Assembly: GCA_964399625.1 (NCBI GenBank)
Contig: CAYNSB010000005.1
Span: 27,493 to 91,492, forward strand
DNA: 64,000 bases
Source: CAYNSB01 sp964399625
GTDB taxonomy: Bacteria; Planctomycetota; Phycisphaerae; Phycisphaerales; UBA1924
Direction of reading: 5' to 3'
Shown one piece after another: positions 46,499-53,617 of this stretch. Both the position numbers and the translations under genes were made by a program. Every line of letters starts with the position of its first letter. Position 1 is the first letter of the stretch. The notes under the pieces were generated by a model, which was not told the DNA's origin, made no database searches, and saw only the letters and a program-made list of their open reading frames with translations.

Positions 46499-46532
46499 GA
46501 CGGGCGCCTTCGCGGGCGCCCGTCTTCTTTTT
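46499..46532 (+). terminator. Intrinsic terminator of dockerin-anchored protein 1
   Basis: A perfect 10-bp stem, GACGGGCGCC with GGCGCCCGTC, a TTCGCG loop and TTCTTTTT. Confidence 0.92.
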
Positions 46533-46662
46533 CGTCCAATAACTTTCCGAAGAGGCCCGACCCTTGCTCCGCTCCGCCGCGCCTCTCGTAAGAGATATCG
46601 AATCGGGTTCCGAATCCGCGGCGGAGAATCGGACGGCTCTGGCAGGAAGGGGCGTTTTCGAG

Positions 46663-46668
46663 TATAAA
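46663..46668 (+). promoter_or_regulatory. Candidate -10 (TATAAA) of dockerin-anchored protein 2
   Basis: TATAAA lies in an AT-rich patch; the -35 position 17 bp upstream reads TGGCAG, a poor match. The leader would be about 100 nt, like that of copy 1. Confidence 0.45.
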
Positions 46669-46774
46669 TGCAGTACCCGAACGCGCTCTGCGTTCACTGG
46701 GTGCGGTGTCTCGTGGCGGGACGTGAGCCGCATCCACTGTGTTGCACGATCGATCTTGAAAAGGAGACGCTGAG

Positions 46775-48787
46775 GTGAATCGAACGAATCTAACGGCGGT
46801 CGCGGTGTGTCTGGCGGCCGGAACGGTCCTCTCTGTGGCGCAGGCGGGCGATCAGCCCTCCATGCGCAAGATCCCGACGACGACGGCCTCGTCGGGCGCT
46901 GCGGGGCGTACATGGAAGGAGAGCGACTTCCAGGTCGTCAATCCGTCCAAGATGATCATCAATGGGCGGAGCGTGCCGTTCACCGTGAGCGAGGAGCTCG
47001 GCTCTGTCGGCTCGACGGACACGGTCCCCGTGATGCTGTACAACTCGTTCACGGATTCGGGCACCAACCTGTACTCGGGCTCCGCGACGGTCGGCACGAG
47101 CACGGTCCCGATCAACGCCGCCCTCGACGACATCCAGTTCGCGAACACCGCGACGGGGATCACGGTGGGTGGGTTCCGCATGCGTTGGGCGACGGGCGCC
47201 AACATTGGCACCGCCGACTCGTACTTCATCGCGCTGCAGTGGTGGGACGGGTTCAGTGGCGCGGGCTCGCCGGTGAACACGAACTACGGCGGGTTCATGG
47301 CCGTGCAGTGGGACGCGCCGGCCTCGGGCTGGGCGTCGGGCGCGGCGTACCGCTCTTCGTACCTCACCTCCGGGTTCACGCCGGGCGACTTCCTGACGGC
47401 CGGCACGTCCGGCGCGATGGAGTGGTCCGCGCTGGCGCTGGACATCAACGGCAATCCCGACACGGTGGTGTACCCGCACGTGTCGCCGATCTTCACGTCG
47501 AGCGCTCCTTCGACGGGCACGAGCTCGAACCCCGGGTTCTTCTTCGCGAACAACGTTCTCGACGCGAACGCGGTGGGCGCGTATCCCTCGCCCGCGCTGC
47601 AGTTCGCGGACTCCTCGAACAATCCGATCCTGTCGAACATCTCCATGACGATCACGGGCTTCGCGGCGCCGAGCGCTGCGTACGGCGCGTGCTGCTTGCC
47701 GAATGCTCCCACGGGCGGGTGCGTCCTGCTGCAGTCGTCGATCTGCACGGCTCAGGGCGGCGTGTTCAAGGGCGGGACCGACTGCGGTCTCAACAACGCG
47801 AACAAGTGCGCTGGGCTGACGGCGGGCATCGCCTTCGGCAACGGGCCCATCAGCACGGGCACGGTCAGCTACAGCGGCGTGGCCGCTGCGGCGGGCAACC
47901 TGTGGGCCGAGAGCGTGACGCAGAAGAACGCGGGCACGGGTGATTCGTGCATCGCGAACCTCGGCGGTCTCGGCTTCTGGGGCGGTTTCCGCGGCAGCGA
48001 TGACTTCATCGTTCCCGCGGGCGAGACCTGGACGGTGAGCGCGATCACGGTGTACCTGTTCTCCCCCAACGCGGCGTCCACGCGGGCGCCGATCACGACG
48101 GGCACGCTCGCGCTGTGGAATGGTTTCCCCGATGCTGCGGGTTCGTCGATCGTCGCGGGCGATCGGACGACTGCGCGGACCCCCACGCAGACCATCACCA
48201 ACATGTACTTCAACTTCTCCACTGCGGACAACACCAGCACGGTGCCGACGACGGCGTTCCGTAACTGGGCCGTGAGCCTCCCGCTGCCGTCGGCGGTCAC
48301 GCTCAACCCCGGTCACTACTACTTCGACTTCGATTACACGGGGCAGCCTGCCGCTGGCTCGTACTCGGGCTTCGTTTCCGTCATGACAAGCGCGCCAGCG
48401 GGCGGCACGTTCGACAACGGCGGCGGTAACTCGCTGACCGGCTTCTTCAGCGGCACTCCCCCGGTCAGCTGGGGCGGCATCTACGACGATCCCTTCGGCG
48501 TGGACGCCGCGGGCAACGTCGTGGTGGACGGCACGTGCTTGCCGTACCAGTTCGACCTGCCGTTCCAGGTCGTGGGCACGCGGACCGTGACCACGCCCGC
48601 CTGCTACGCGAACTGCACGGGCAACACGGACCTGCCGCTCCTGTCCGCGGCGGACTTCACGTGCTTCCTGAACAAGTTCCGCGCTGGCGATCAGTACGCG
48701 AACTGCAACGGGAACACGGATGCGCCGACGCTGACCGCGGCGGACTTCACGTGCTTCCTGAACAAGTTCCGCGCTGGCTGCCCGTAA
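46775..48787 (+). CDS. Secreted GC-type dockerin-anchored protein, copy 2
   Basis: 670 residues; paralogue of the preceding gene with the same order: signal peptide (cleavage after 'SVAQA'), strand-rich Thr/Ser/Gly-rich body with 'SYFIALQWWDGFSGAGSPVN', a cysteine block 'CCLPNAPTGGC', a second beta domain, and the C-terminal dockerin-like pair ending 'DFTCFLNKFRAG' and Cys-Pro. GTG start with AAGGAG 9 nt upstream, as in copy 1. The bodies are clearly homologous but much diverged, while the last ~180 bp of coding DNA and ~20 bp after the stop are nearly identical to copy 1. It probably sits on the same cell-surface partner. Followed by a strong terminator. Confidence 0.85.
   Translation: MNRTNLTAVAVCLAAGTVLSVAQAGDQPSMRKIPTTTASSGAAGRTWKESDFQVVNPSKMIINGRSVPFTVSEELGSVGSTDTVPVMLYNSFTDSGTNLYSGSATVGTSTVPINAALDDIQFANTATGITVGGFRMRWATGANIGTADSYFIALQWWDGFSGAGSPVNTNYGGFMAVQWDAPASGWASGAAYRSSYLTSGFTPGDFLTAGTSGAMEWSALALDINGNPDTVVYPHVSPIFTSSAPSTGTSSNPGFFFANNVLDANAVGAYPSPALQFADSSNNPILSNISMTITGFAAPSAAYGACCLPNAPTGGCVLLQSSICTAQGGVFKGGTDCGLNNANKCAGLTAGIAFGNGPISTGTVSYSGVAAAAGNLWAESVTQKNAGTGDSCIANLGGLGFWGGFRGSDDFIVPAGETWTVSAITVYLFSPNAASTRAPITTGTLALWNGFPDAAGSSIVAGDRTTARTPTQTITNMYFNFSTADNTSTVPTTAFRNWAVSLPLPSAVTLNPGHYYFDFDYTGQPAAGSYSGFVSVMTSAPAGGTFDNGGGNSLTGFFSGTPPVSWGGIYDDPFGVDAAGNVVVDGTCLPYQFDLPFQVVGTRTVTTPACYANCTGNTDLPLLSAADFTCFLNKFRAGDQYANCNGNTDAPTLTAADFTCFLNKFRAGCP
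48653..48778 (+). repeat. Second pair of the 36-bp dockerin-helix repeats
   Basis: Copies at 48653-48688 and 48743-48778 are identical to those in the upstream paralogue. Confidence 0.9.
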
Positions 48788-48838
48788 TGGGCTGAACCCG
48801 ATCGGGTCTCCCCGATCGGTCTGATTCGACCTCGGGAG

Positions 48839-48870
48839 CGGGCGCCCATTGGGGCGCCCGTTCTTTTTTT
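48839..48870 (+). terminator. Intrinsic terminator of dockerin-anchored protein 2
   Basis: CGGGCGCCC (48839-48847) pairs with GGGCGCCCG (48852-48860) around ATTG and is followed by TTCTTTTTTT. Another hairpin, CCGATCGGG/CCCGATCGG (about 48799-48820), precedes it. Confidence 0.92.
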
Positions 48871-48937
48871 GGAGCAGAACCCCAGCTCAGCAGGGGTTCG
48901 TTTGGGCATTCCGCGATGACGGATGACGCCGATCGGG

Positions 48938-48965
48938 TTGCCGAACGCGAGCCTCGCGCTAGTAT
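48938..48965 (+). promoter_or_regulatory. Candidate promoter of rplU
   Basis: TTGCCG (48938-48943), a 16-nt spacer and TAGTAT (48960-48965). The leader is about 40 nt. Confidence 0.65.
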
Positions 48966-49010
48966 TGTGGCCCTACAAGCCCCGACCCTCGTGTCGGGAT
49001 CGGAGAGCCG

Positions 49011-49337
49011 ATGTACGCGATTATCCATGAGTCTGGCGGGCAGCGCAAGGTGATCTCCGGCGAGACCATCCTCGTCGATCTTCTCAACGAGGGCCAGGCC
49101 AAGCCCGGGCAGAAGGTGACCTTCGATCAGGTCCTGCTCGTGGGCGAGGGCGAGGGCAAGTCGAAGATCGGCACGCCGCTCGTGTCCAAGGCGAGCGTGA
49201 CGGGCGAGGTCGTCGAGCCCGTCGTGATGGGCGAGAAGCTCACGGTGCAGAAGTTCCGCACCAAGAAGGCCTTCAAGAAGAAGACCGGGCACCGCCAGCG
49301 ATTCACGTCCGTCAAGATCACCGCGATCAACGCCTGA
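49011..49337 (+). CDS. rplU: 50S ribosomal protein bL21
   Basis: 108 residues, standard length. 'MYAIIHESGGQRKVISGETI' is the conserved N-terminus; the C-terminal 'KKKTGHRQRFTSVKITAI' is the 23S rRNA-binding signature. It assembles early in the large subunit. In most bacteria rpmA (bL27) follows directly, often with obg; here the next gene is an asparaginase-like ORF after a hairpin, so rplU stands alone. It has its own sigma70-like promoter; GGAGAG lies 3 nt before the ATG. Confidence 0.97.
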   Translation: MYAIIHESGGQRKVISGETILVDLLNEGQAKPGQKVTFDQVLLVGEGEGKSKIGTPLVSKASVTGEVVEPVVMGEKLTVQKFRTKKAFKKKTGHRQRFTSVKITAINA

Positions 49338-49376
49338 CCAACCATCCCGCGAGCGTGCGGGGGCCGAAGCGTGTTC

Positions 49377-49410
49377 CAGGGGCTCCCTTCGCGGGGGCCC
49401 CTGTTCGTTC
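49377..49410 (+). terminator. Hairpin after rplU, probable terminator
   Basis: An 11-bp stem with one G-T pair (49377-49387 with 49393-49403), loop TTCGC, then TTCGTTCTC. The T-tract is imperfect, so it may be only partly effective. Confidence 0.6.
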
Positions 49411-49422
49411 TCGGAGACGCCA

Positions 49423-49971
49423 GTGCGCTGCATCACGCTCATCACCACCGGCGGCACGATCGAAAAAACGTACGACGAGCAGTCCGGGCAATTGCTCAAT
49501 CGCGGGTCGATCCTTCGGCGGATGCTCCGGCGTCTGCGCCTGGAGGACACCCAGGTCCGCGTCATCGATCTGATGAGCAAGGACTCGCTCCACATGGATG
49601 ACGCGGATCGCGAGCGGATCGTCGAGGCGGTGAGCGTCGCGGGGGGCGGCGTGCCCGTGGGGCAACGCGAACTCGCGACGGAGACGACGGGCGTCGTGAT
49701 CCTGCACGGAACGGACACGCTCAGCGTGACCGGCGAGATGGTCCTGGCCCGCATCCCGCGTCCGCGCGTGCCCATCGTGCTCACCGGCGCGATGCGCCCG
49801 TTCGAGATGACGCGGTCCGATGCGCTGCAGAACCTCACCGAGGCGATCTTCGCCGCGGGCGTGCTTCCCCCCGGGGTGTACTGCGTGGGGCACGGGCGGA
49901 CGCTCAGGTTCCCGGGTGTGAAGAAGGACCGTGATCGGGGCACGTTCGTCGGAGGATCGCCCCTCCATTGA
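49423..49971 (+). CDS. Short asparaginase-like protein (N-terminal domain only)
   Basis: 182 residues with a GTG start. 'ITLITTGGTIEKTYDE' carries the first catalytic Thr of type I/II L-asparaginases, and 'GVVILHGTDTLSVTGEMVL' the second Thr-Asp pair; 'PIVLTGAMRPFEMTRSDALQ' is also conserved. The C-terminal ~130-residue domain of full asparaginases (usually 320-350 residues) is absent, and the frame ends cleanly, so this is the short 'asparaginase domain' family rather than a fresh truncation. Activity and substrate are unknown. Its TGA overlaps a TTG at 49968 in frame with the CDF gene, an alternative coupled start for that gene. Confidence 0.82.
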   Translation: MRCITLITTGGTIEKTYDEQSGQLLNRGSILRRMLRRLRLEDTQVRVIDLMSKDSLHMDDADRERIVEAVSVAGGGVPVGQRELATETTGVVILHGTDTLSVTGEMVLARIPRPRVPIVLTGAMRPFEMTRSDALQNLTEAIFAAGVLPPGVYCVGHGRTLRFPGVKKDRDRGTFVGGSPLH

Positions 49972-49988
49972 GCGGGCGAGTGTTCCGC

Positions 49989-49994
49989 TACGCT
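49989..49994 (+). promoter_or_regulatory. -10-like TACGCT before the CDF gene (leaderless type)
   Basis: TACGCT ends 6 nt before the ATG at 50001. It supports this ATG over the TTG at 49968. Confidence 0.4.
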
Positions 49995-50000
49995 GTGGGC

Positions 50001-50897
50001 ATGGGCTCCGACCCGATGCACGACGCGACCGCCCGGGGACAGCGCCTGGCGCTGCTGGGCGTGGTGCTGAACGTCGCGCTCGCCACGGGCAAGTTGCTCG
50101 CTGGCATCCTGGGGCACTCGTACGCGTTGATCGCCGACGCCGTTGAGTCGATGGCGGATGTCCTCGGGTCCGTGGTGATCTGGAGCGGGCTCCGGATCGG
50201 CTCGCGCCCGCCAGACGAGAACCACCCATACGGGCACGGAAAGGCCGAGGCGCTCGCCGCGGCGATCGTGGGACTGATGGTGCTGGGCGCGGGCCTGGGC
50301 GTGGGCGCCAAAGCGATCGATGCGATCCTCTCGCCCCAGCGCACGCCCCAGCTCTGGACCCTGATCGTTCTGGCCGTGGTGATCGTGTGCAAGGAGGTTC
50401 TCTTCCGCGTCGTGCGCCGGGCGGCGCACCAGAGCGGGAGTTCGGCAGTCCACACCGACGCCTGGCACCACCGCTCGGACGCGATCACGTCCGTCGCCGC
50501 GGCGGCGGGGATCTCGCTGAGCGTGTTCGCCGGGCTTCCGCGTGCGGACGGCATCGCCGCGCTCGTGGGAGCGATGGTGATCCTGACCAACGGCGTGCTG
50601 CTGCTGCGCGGGCCCGTGCACGAGCTGATGGACGCCGAGCCGTCGGATGTTGTGACCGAGGCCTCAAAGGTCGCGTCGGCGATCCCGGGCGTGGTGCAGA
50701 TCGAGTACACGGGGGCGCGCAAGAGCGGCACGCGGTACTGGGTGGACATGCACGTGTGGGTCGATCCCACGATGAGCGTGCGCGACGCCCACCTGATCTC
50801 GCACCAGGTCAAGGACGCGGTGATGCGGGCCATGCCACGCGTCGTGGACGTGCTCGTGCACATCGAGCCCACGGGCGGCGGCGGAGGACAACCATGA
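50001..50897 (+). CDS. Cation diffusion facilitator (CDF) family metal/proton antiporter
   Basis: 298 residues with six transmembrane helices and a soluble C-terminal domain of about 90 residues. The TM2 metal site region is 'YALIADAVESMADVLGSVVI' and the TM5 partner 'HTDAWHHRSDAITSVAAAAG'; 'DENHPYGHGKAEALAA' is the usual loop motif. CDF proteins export Zn, Fe, Mn, Co or Cd; specificity cannot be read here. The C-terminal ferredoxin-like domain has 'YWVDMHVWVDPTMSVRDAHL', as in metal-sensing cytoplasmic domains. A TTG 11 codons earlier overlaps the upstream gene's stop and is the alternative start. Its TGA overlaps the ATG of the DUF885 gene (ATGA). Confidence 0.9.
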   Translation: MGSDPMHDATARGQRLALLGVVLNVALATGKLLAGILGHSYALIADAVESMADVLGSVVIWSGLRIGSRPPDENHPYGHGKAEALAAAIVGLMVLGAGLGVGAKAIDAILSPQRTPQLWTLIVLAVVIVCKEVLFRVVRRAAHQSGSSAVHTDAWHHRSDAITSVAAAAGISLSVFAGLPRADGIAALVGAMVILTNGVLLLRGPVHELMDAEPSDVVTEASKVASAIPGVVQIEYTGARKSGTRYWVDMHVWVDPTMSVRDAHLISHQVKDAVMRAMPRVVDVLVHIEPTGGGGGQP

Positions 50898-52717
50898 GCG
50901 GCGTTGTCGGCTTGAACAGGAGCATGGGAGCATGGGCGCTGAGCGCGTTCGCGTCGATTCTCGCCGCGGGAGTGCATTGCGCGGCTCAGACGACCTCAAT
51001 TCCCAATCCCGTCGTCACCGCGGCAGCCTCGACGGACACGCCCGAGCTTCTCCGCCTATTCGCCACCGATCGCGAAGAGGTAACGCGTTTCTACGACCTT
51101 CCCTGGAGCGAGGCGCGTCTCGATCGCTTGGAGCGACTGACGCGGGATTGGCAGGAGCGCGTGGGCGCCCTCGATTGGGGACGCCTCGATCGCGCGTCGC
51201 GCGTCGATGCGCTGCTGCTTCGGGACTTTCTCCGGGGCGAGCTGCGCAGGCTCGCGCTCGAGCGACGCCGTCTGGACGAGATGGCGCCGCTGCTCCCATT
51301 CCGTTCGGCGATCCAGCAGTTGGAGCTGCGCCGCTGGGCGCTCGAGGCGCCCAAGCCCGAGGAGGCCGCCACGGCCCTGACGCCCATCAAGGAGCAGATC
51401 AAGAAGCTCCGCGAGCGGATCGAGGCGGGCCAGAAGAAGTCCGATGGCGGATCGTCAGGGCACGACGCGGGCGGCCCGGTGCCGATCGTGGTCTCGCCGG
51501 TGCTTGCTCGGCGCACGGCGTCGGCGGTGGGGGGGATTCGCGCCGCGCTCCGCTCGTGGTATGACGCGAACGCCGGGTACAAGCCCGAGTTCTCGTGGTG
51601 GGTGAAGAAGCCGTACGACGACGCGAGCGCCGCCCTGGACGACTACGCCAAGTTCCTGCGCGAGCAGGTCGCCGGCATCAAGGGCGAGCCCGACGACCCG
51701 CTCGTGGGAGATCCGATCGGACGCGAGGCGCTGCTCGCCGACATGGAGCAGGAGGTGCTCGCGTACAGCCCCGAGGAGCTCGTGGCCCTGGGCGAGCGCG
51801 AGCTTGCCTGGTGCCAGGAACGCATGAAGGAAACGGCGGGCCAGATGGGGCTGGGCGACGACTGGCGTGCGGCGCTCGATCGCGTCAAGCAGGACCACGT
51901 TCCGCCCGGCGAGCAGGACGCGCTCGTCGCGGAGTACGCGCGCGGCGCGATCGCGTTCCTCAAGGAGCGCGACCTGGTGACGATCCCTCCGCTGTGCGAG
52001 GAGACGTGGCGACTGGCGATGCTCTCGCCCGAGGCGCAACGCTCGCTTCCGTTCGCGGTCTATGGCGGGCAGGCGATGCTGATCGCGTACCCCACGGACG
52101 CGATGCGCCACGAGGACAAGCAGATGTCCATGCGCGGGAACAATCGCCACTTCACACGCATCGTCACGCCCCACGAGCTCATCCCCGGGCACCACCTGCA
52201 GGGGTTCATGGCCGCTCGTCTCCGCCCGGAGCGTCAGACGTTCTCAACGCCCTTCTTCGTCGAGGGCTGGGCGCTGTACTGGGAGATGACGCTGTGGGAC
52301 GCGGGGTACCCGCGCTCGCCCGAGGATCGCCTGGGCATGCTGTTCTGGCGGGCGCACCGTGCGGCGCGCATCGTCGTCAGCCTGAAGTTTCACCTGGGGC
52401 AGATGACGCCCGCGGAGATGGTGGATTACCTCGTGGAGCGCGTGGGGCATGAGCGGTTTGGCGCCACCAGCGAGGTCCGCCGGTTCATCGGCGGTGACTA
52501 CTCGCCGCTCTATCAGGCCGGGTACATGACGGGCGGGCTGCAATTGCGAGCCCTCCGCCGCGAGATCGTGAACTCCAAGCGCATGAGCGAGAAGGCATTC
52601 CATGACGCGCTGCTGACGCACGGCCCCATCCCCATCGAGTACGTTCGGGCCGCGCTGCTCGAGCAGGACTTGACGCCCGATCGCGCGGCTTCCTGGAAGT
52701 TTTTGGACTCGCGGTGA
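50894..52717 (+). CDS. Exported DUF885-family putative zinc peptidase
   Basis: 607 residues with an N-terminal signal ('WALSAFASILAAGVHCAAQ'; an internal Met11 is possible). The body is almost all helical, as in the M3/M32-like gluzincin folds: Zn-site 'TPHELIPGHHLQGFMAA', downstream Glu in 'FFVEGWALYWEMTLWD', and 'QAGYMTGGLQLRALRREIVN' near the end. DUF885 members carry the HExxPGH variant of the HEXXH motif and are presumed peptidases or dipeptidases; none of the activity is proven here. It is coupled to the CDF gene by ATGA, which may link metal export to a metalloprotease or be incidental. Convergent with the ABC permease gene, 19 bp apart. Confidence 0.88.
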   Translation: MSGVVGLNRSMGAWALSAFASILAAGVHCAAQTTSIPNPVVTAAASTDTPELLRLFATDREEVTRFYDLPWSEARLDRLERLTRDWQERVGALDWGRLDRASRVDALLLRDFLRGELRRLALERRRLDEMAPLLPFRSAIQQLELRRWALEAPKPEEAATALTPIKEQIKKLRERIEAGQKKSDGGSSGHDAGGPVPIVVSPVLARRTASAVGGIRAALRSWYDANAGYKPEFSWWVKKPYDDASAALDDYAKFLREQVAGIKGEPDDPLVGDPIGREALLADMEQEVLAYSPEELVALGERELAWCQERMKETAGQMGLGDDWRAALDRVKQDHVPPGEQDALVAEYARGAIAFLKERDLVTIPPLCEETWRLAMLSPEAQRSLPFAVYGGQAMLIAYPTDAMRHEDKQMSMRGNNRHFTRIVTPHELIPGHHLQGFMAARLRPERQTFSTPFFVEGWALYWEMTLWDAGYPRSPEDRLGMLFWRAHRAARIVVSLKFHLGQMTPAEMVDYLVERVGHERFGATSEVRRFIGGDYSPLYQAGYMTGGLQLRALRREIVNSKRMSEKAFHDALLTHGPIPIEYVRAALLEQDLTPDRAASWKFLDSR

Positions 52718-52736
52718 CGCCCCGGCCCGCGGGCGA

Positions 52737-53528
52737 TCAGATCACGTCGCGCAGCTCGGGGCGGAGGCGCCGCAGCACGAGGTAACCCACGGCGCCCGTG
52801 GCCGCGGTCCACGCGAGCATCCCCAACCAGATCCCCGCGGTGGGCAGCGAGCCCGAGATGAACAGATCGCGGATCGCCGTGAGGAACGGATACACCGGGT
52901 TCAGGATGAGCACGTCGCGGAGTTCCTGCGGCAGCGCCTCGGCGCTGTACACGATCGGGTAGAGCCAGAATCCGATCTGCAGCACGATGGGGACGACCTG
53001 CCCCACGTCGCGGATGAAGGCGTTGAGCGTGCCCAGCACGAGCCCAATGCCAAAGGCCATCGCGATGAGCAGAGCCGCGGGAATCGGCAGGAGCGCCCAA
53101 TGCCACGTGGGCGTGTGCCCGAGGACGAGCGCCACCGCGACGAGGATGGCGAACGAGATCGCCAGATGGATGAGCGAGCCCAGCGCCGCCTGGGCGACGA
53201 ACACCTGCTCGGGGATCGGCAACTTCCGCAGGTAGATCGCGTTGCTCACGAACGCCTGCGTTCCCCGGGTAATGCACTCGCCGAACGCGCCCCAGGGCAG
53301 CATCGCCGCGCACAAGTAGATCGTGTAGTGCACCGCGCGCCCGTCAGGGAGGGAGATCGAGCGCGAGCGCATGATGCTCGTGAAGACGACGGTAAAGATC
53401 AGGATCATCGCCAGCGGCTGGATGACGTTCCACAGAAAGCCCAGCCCCGCGCCGGCGTAGCGCGTCCGCACCTCGGACCATGCCGTGCGCCAGATGTACC
53501 CGCGATGTCGGTACAGATTGATGACCAC
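52737..53528 (-). CDS. ABC-2 type polysaccharide export permease (Wzm-like)
   Basis: 263 residues and six hydrophobic segments of the ABC-2 family that exports O-antigen, capsule or teichoic acid. Marks: 'YIWRTAWSEVRTRYAGAGLG' at the N-terminus (coupling helix and start of TM1), 'GFLWNVIQPLAMILIFTVVF', 'LPWGAFGECITRGTQAFVSN', and a Phe/Trp/Pro segment 'IGFWLYPIVYSAEALPQE' before the last helices. It pairs with the Wzt-like ATPase encoded 5 kb away in the same locus. The GTG start at 53528 is preferred to an ATG 20 codons upstream because TACAAT lies 5 nt before it and family members begin here. Divergent from the GT2 gene, 89 bp apart. Confidence 0.88.
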   Translation of the reverse strand: MVINLYRHRGYIWRTAWSEVRTRYAGAGLGFLWNVIQPLAMILIFTVVFTSIMRSRSISLPDGRAVHYTIYLCAAMLPWGAFGECITRGTQAFVSNAIYLRKLPIPEQVFVAQAALGSLIHLAISFAILVAVALVLGHTPTWHWALLPIPAALLIAMAFGIGLVLGTLNAFIRDVGQVVPIVLQIGFWLYPIVYSAEALPQELRDVLILNPVYPFLTAIRDLFISGSLPTAGIWLGMLAWTAATGAVGYLVLRRLRPELRDVI

Positions 53529-53533
53529 GATCG

Positions 53534-53539
53534 ATTGTA
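53534..53539 (-). promoter_or_regulatory. -10-like TACAAT before the permease gene (leaderless type)
   Basis: On the minus strand TACAAT ends 5 nt before the GTG at 53528. This element decides the start of the gene. Confidence 0.55.
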
Positions 53540-53606
53540 GTGGGGCATGGTCCGCATGCGGGGATCGATCTCGGATGGCAAGCGCCATCGGGCCCGTCCA
53601 GCCCGC

Positions 53607-53612
53607 GATAAT
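53607..53612 (+). promoter_or_regulatory. -10-like GATAAT before the GT2 gene (leaderless type)
   Basis: GATAAT ends 5 nt before the GTG at 53618, with only cytosines between. Confidence 0.5.
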
Positions 53613-53617
53613 CCCCC

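Larger units (their letters stand above)
46451..46774 (+). other. Gene-free spacer between the two dockerin-protein genes
   Basis: Contains the terminator of copy 1 (46499-46532) and the TATAAA element of copy 2 (46663-46668). The first ~20 bp after the stop codon match the bases after copy 2. Nothing else is seen. Confidence 0.55.

Noticed and set aside
46640..46655. Sigma54-type promoter (TGGCAG...GC) before dockerin protein 2
   Set aside because: The GG and GC doublets are separated by nine rather than ten bases, and the -12 element lacks TTGC.
46316..48778. CRISPR array
   Set aside because: The four identical 36-bp repeats are inside coding sequence, two per gene, encode a dockerin helix, and have no uniform spacers or cas genes.
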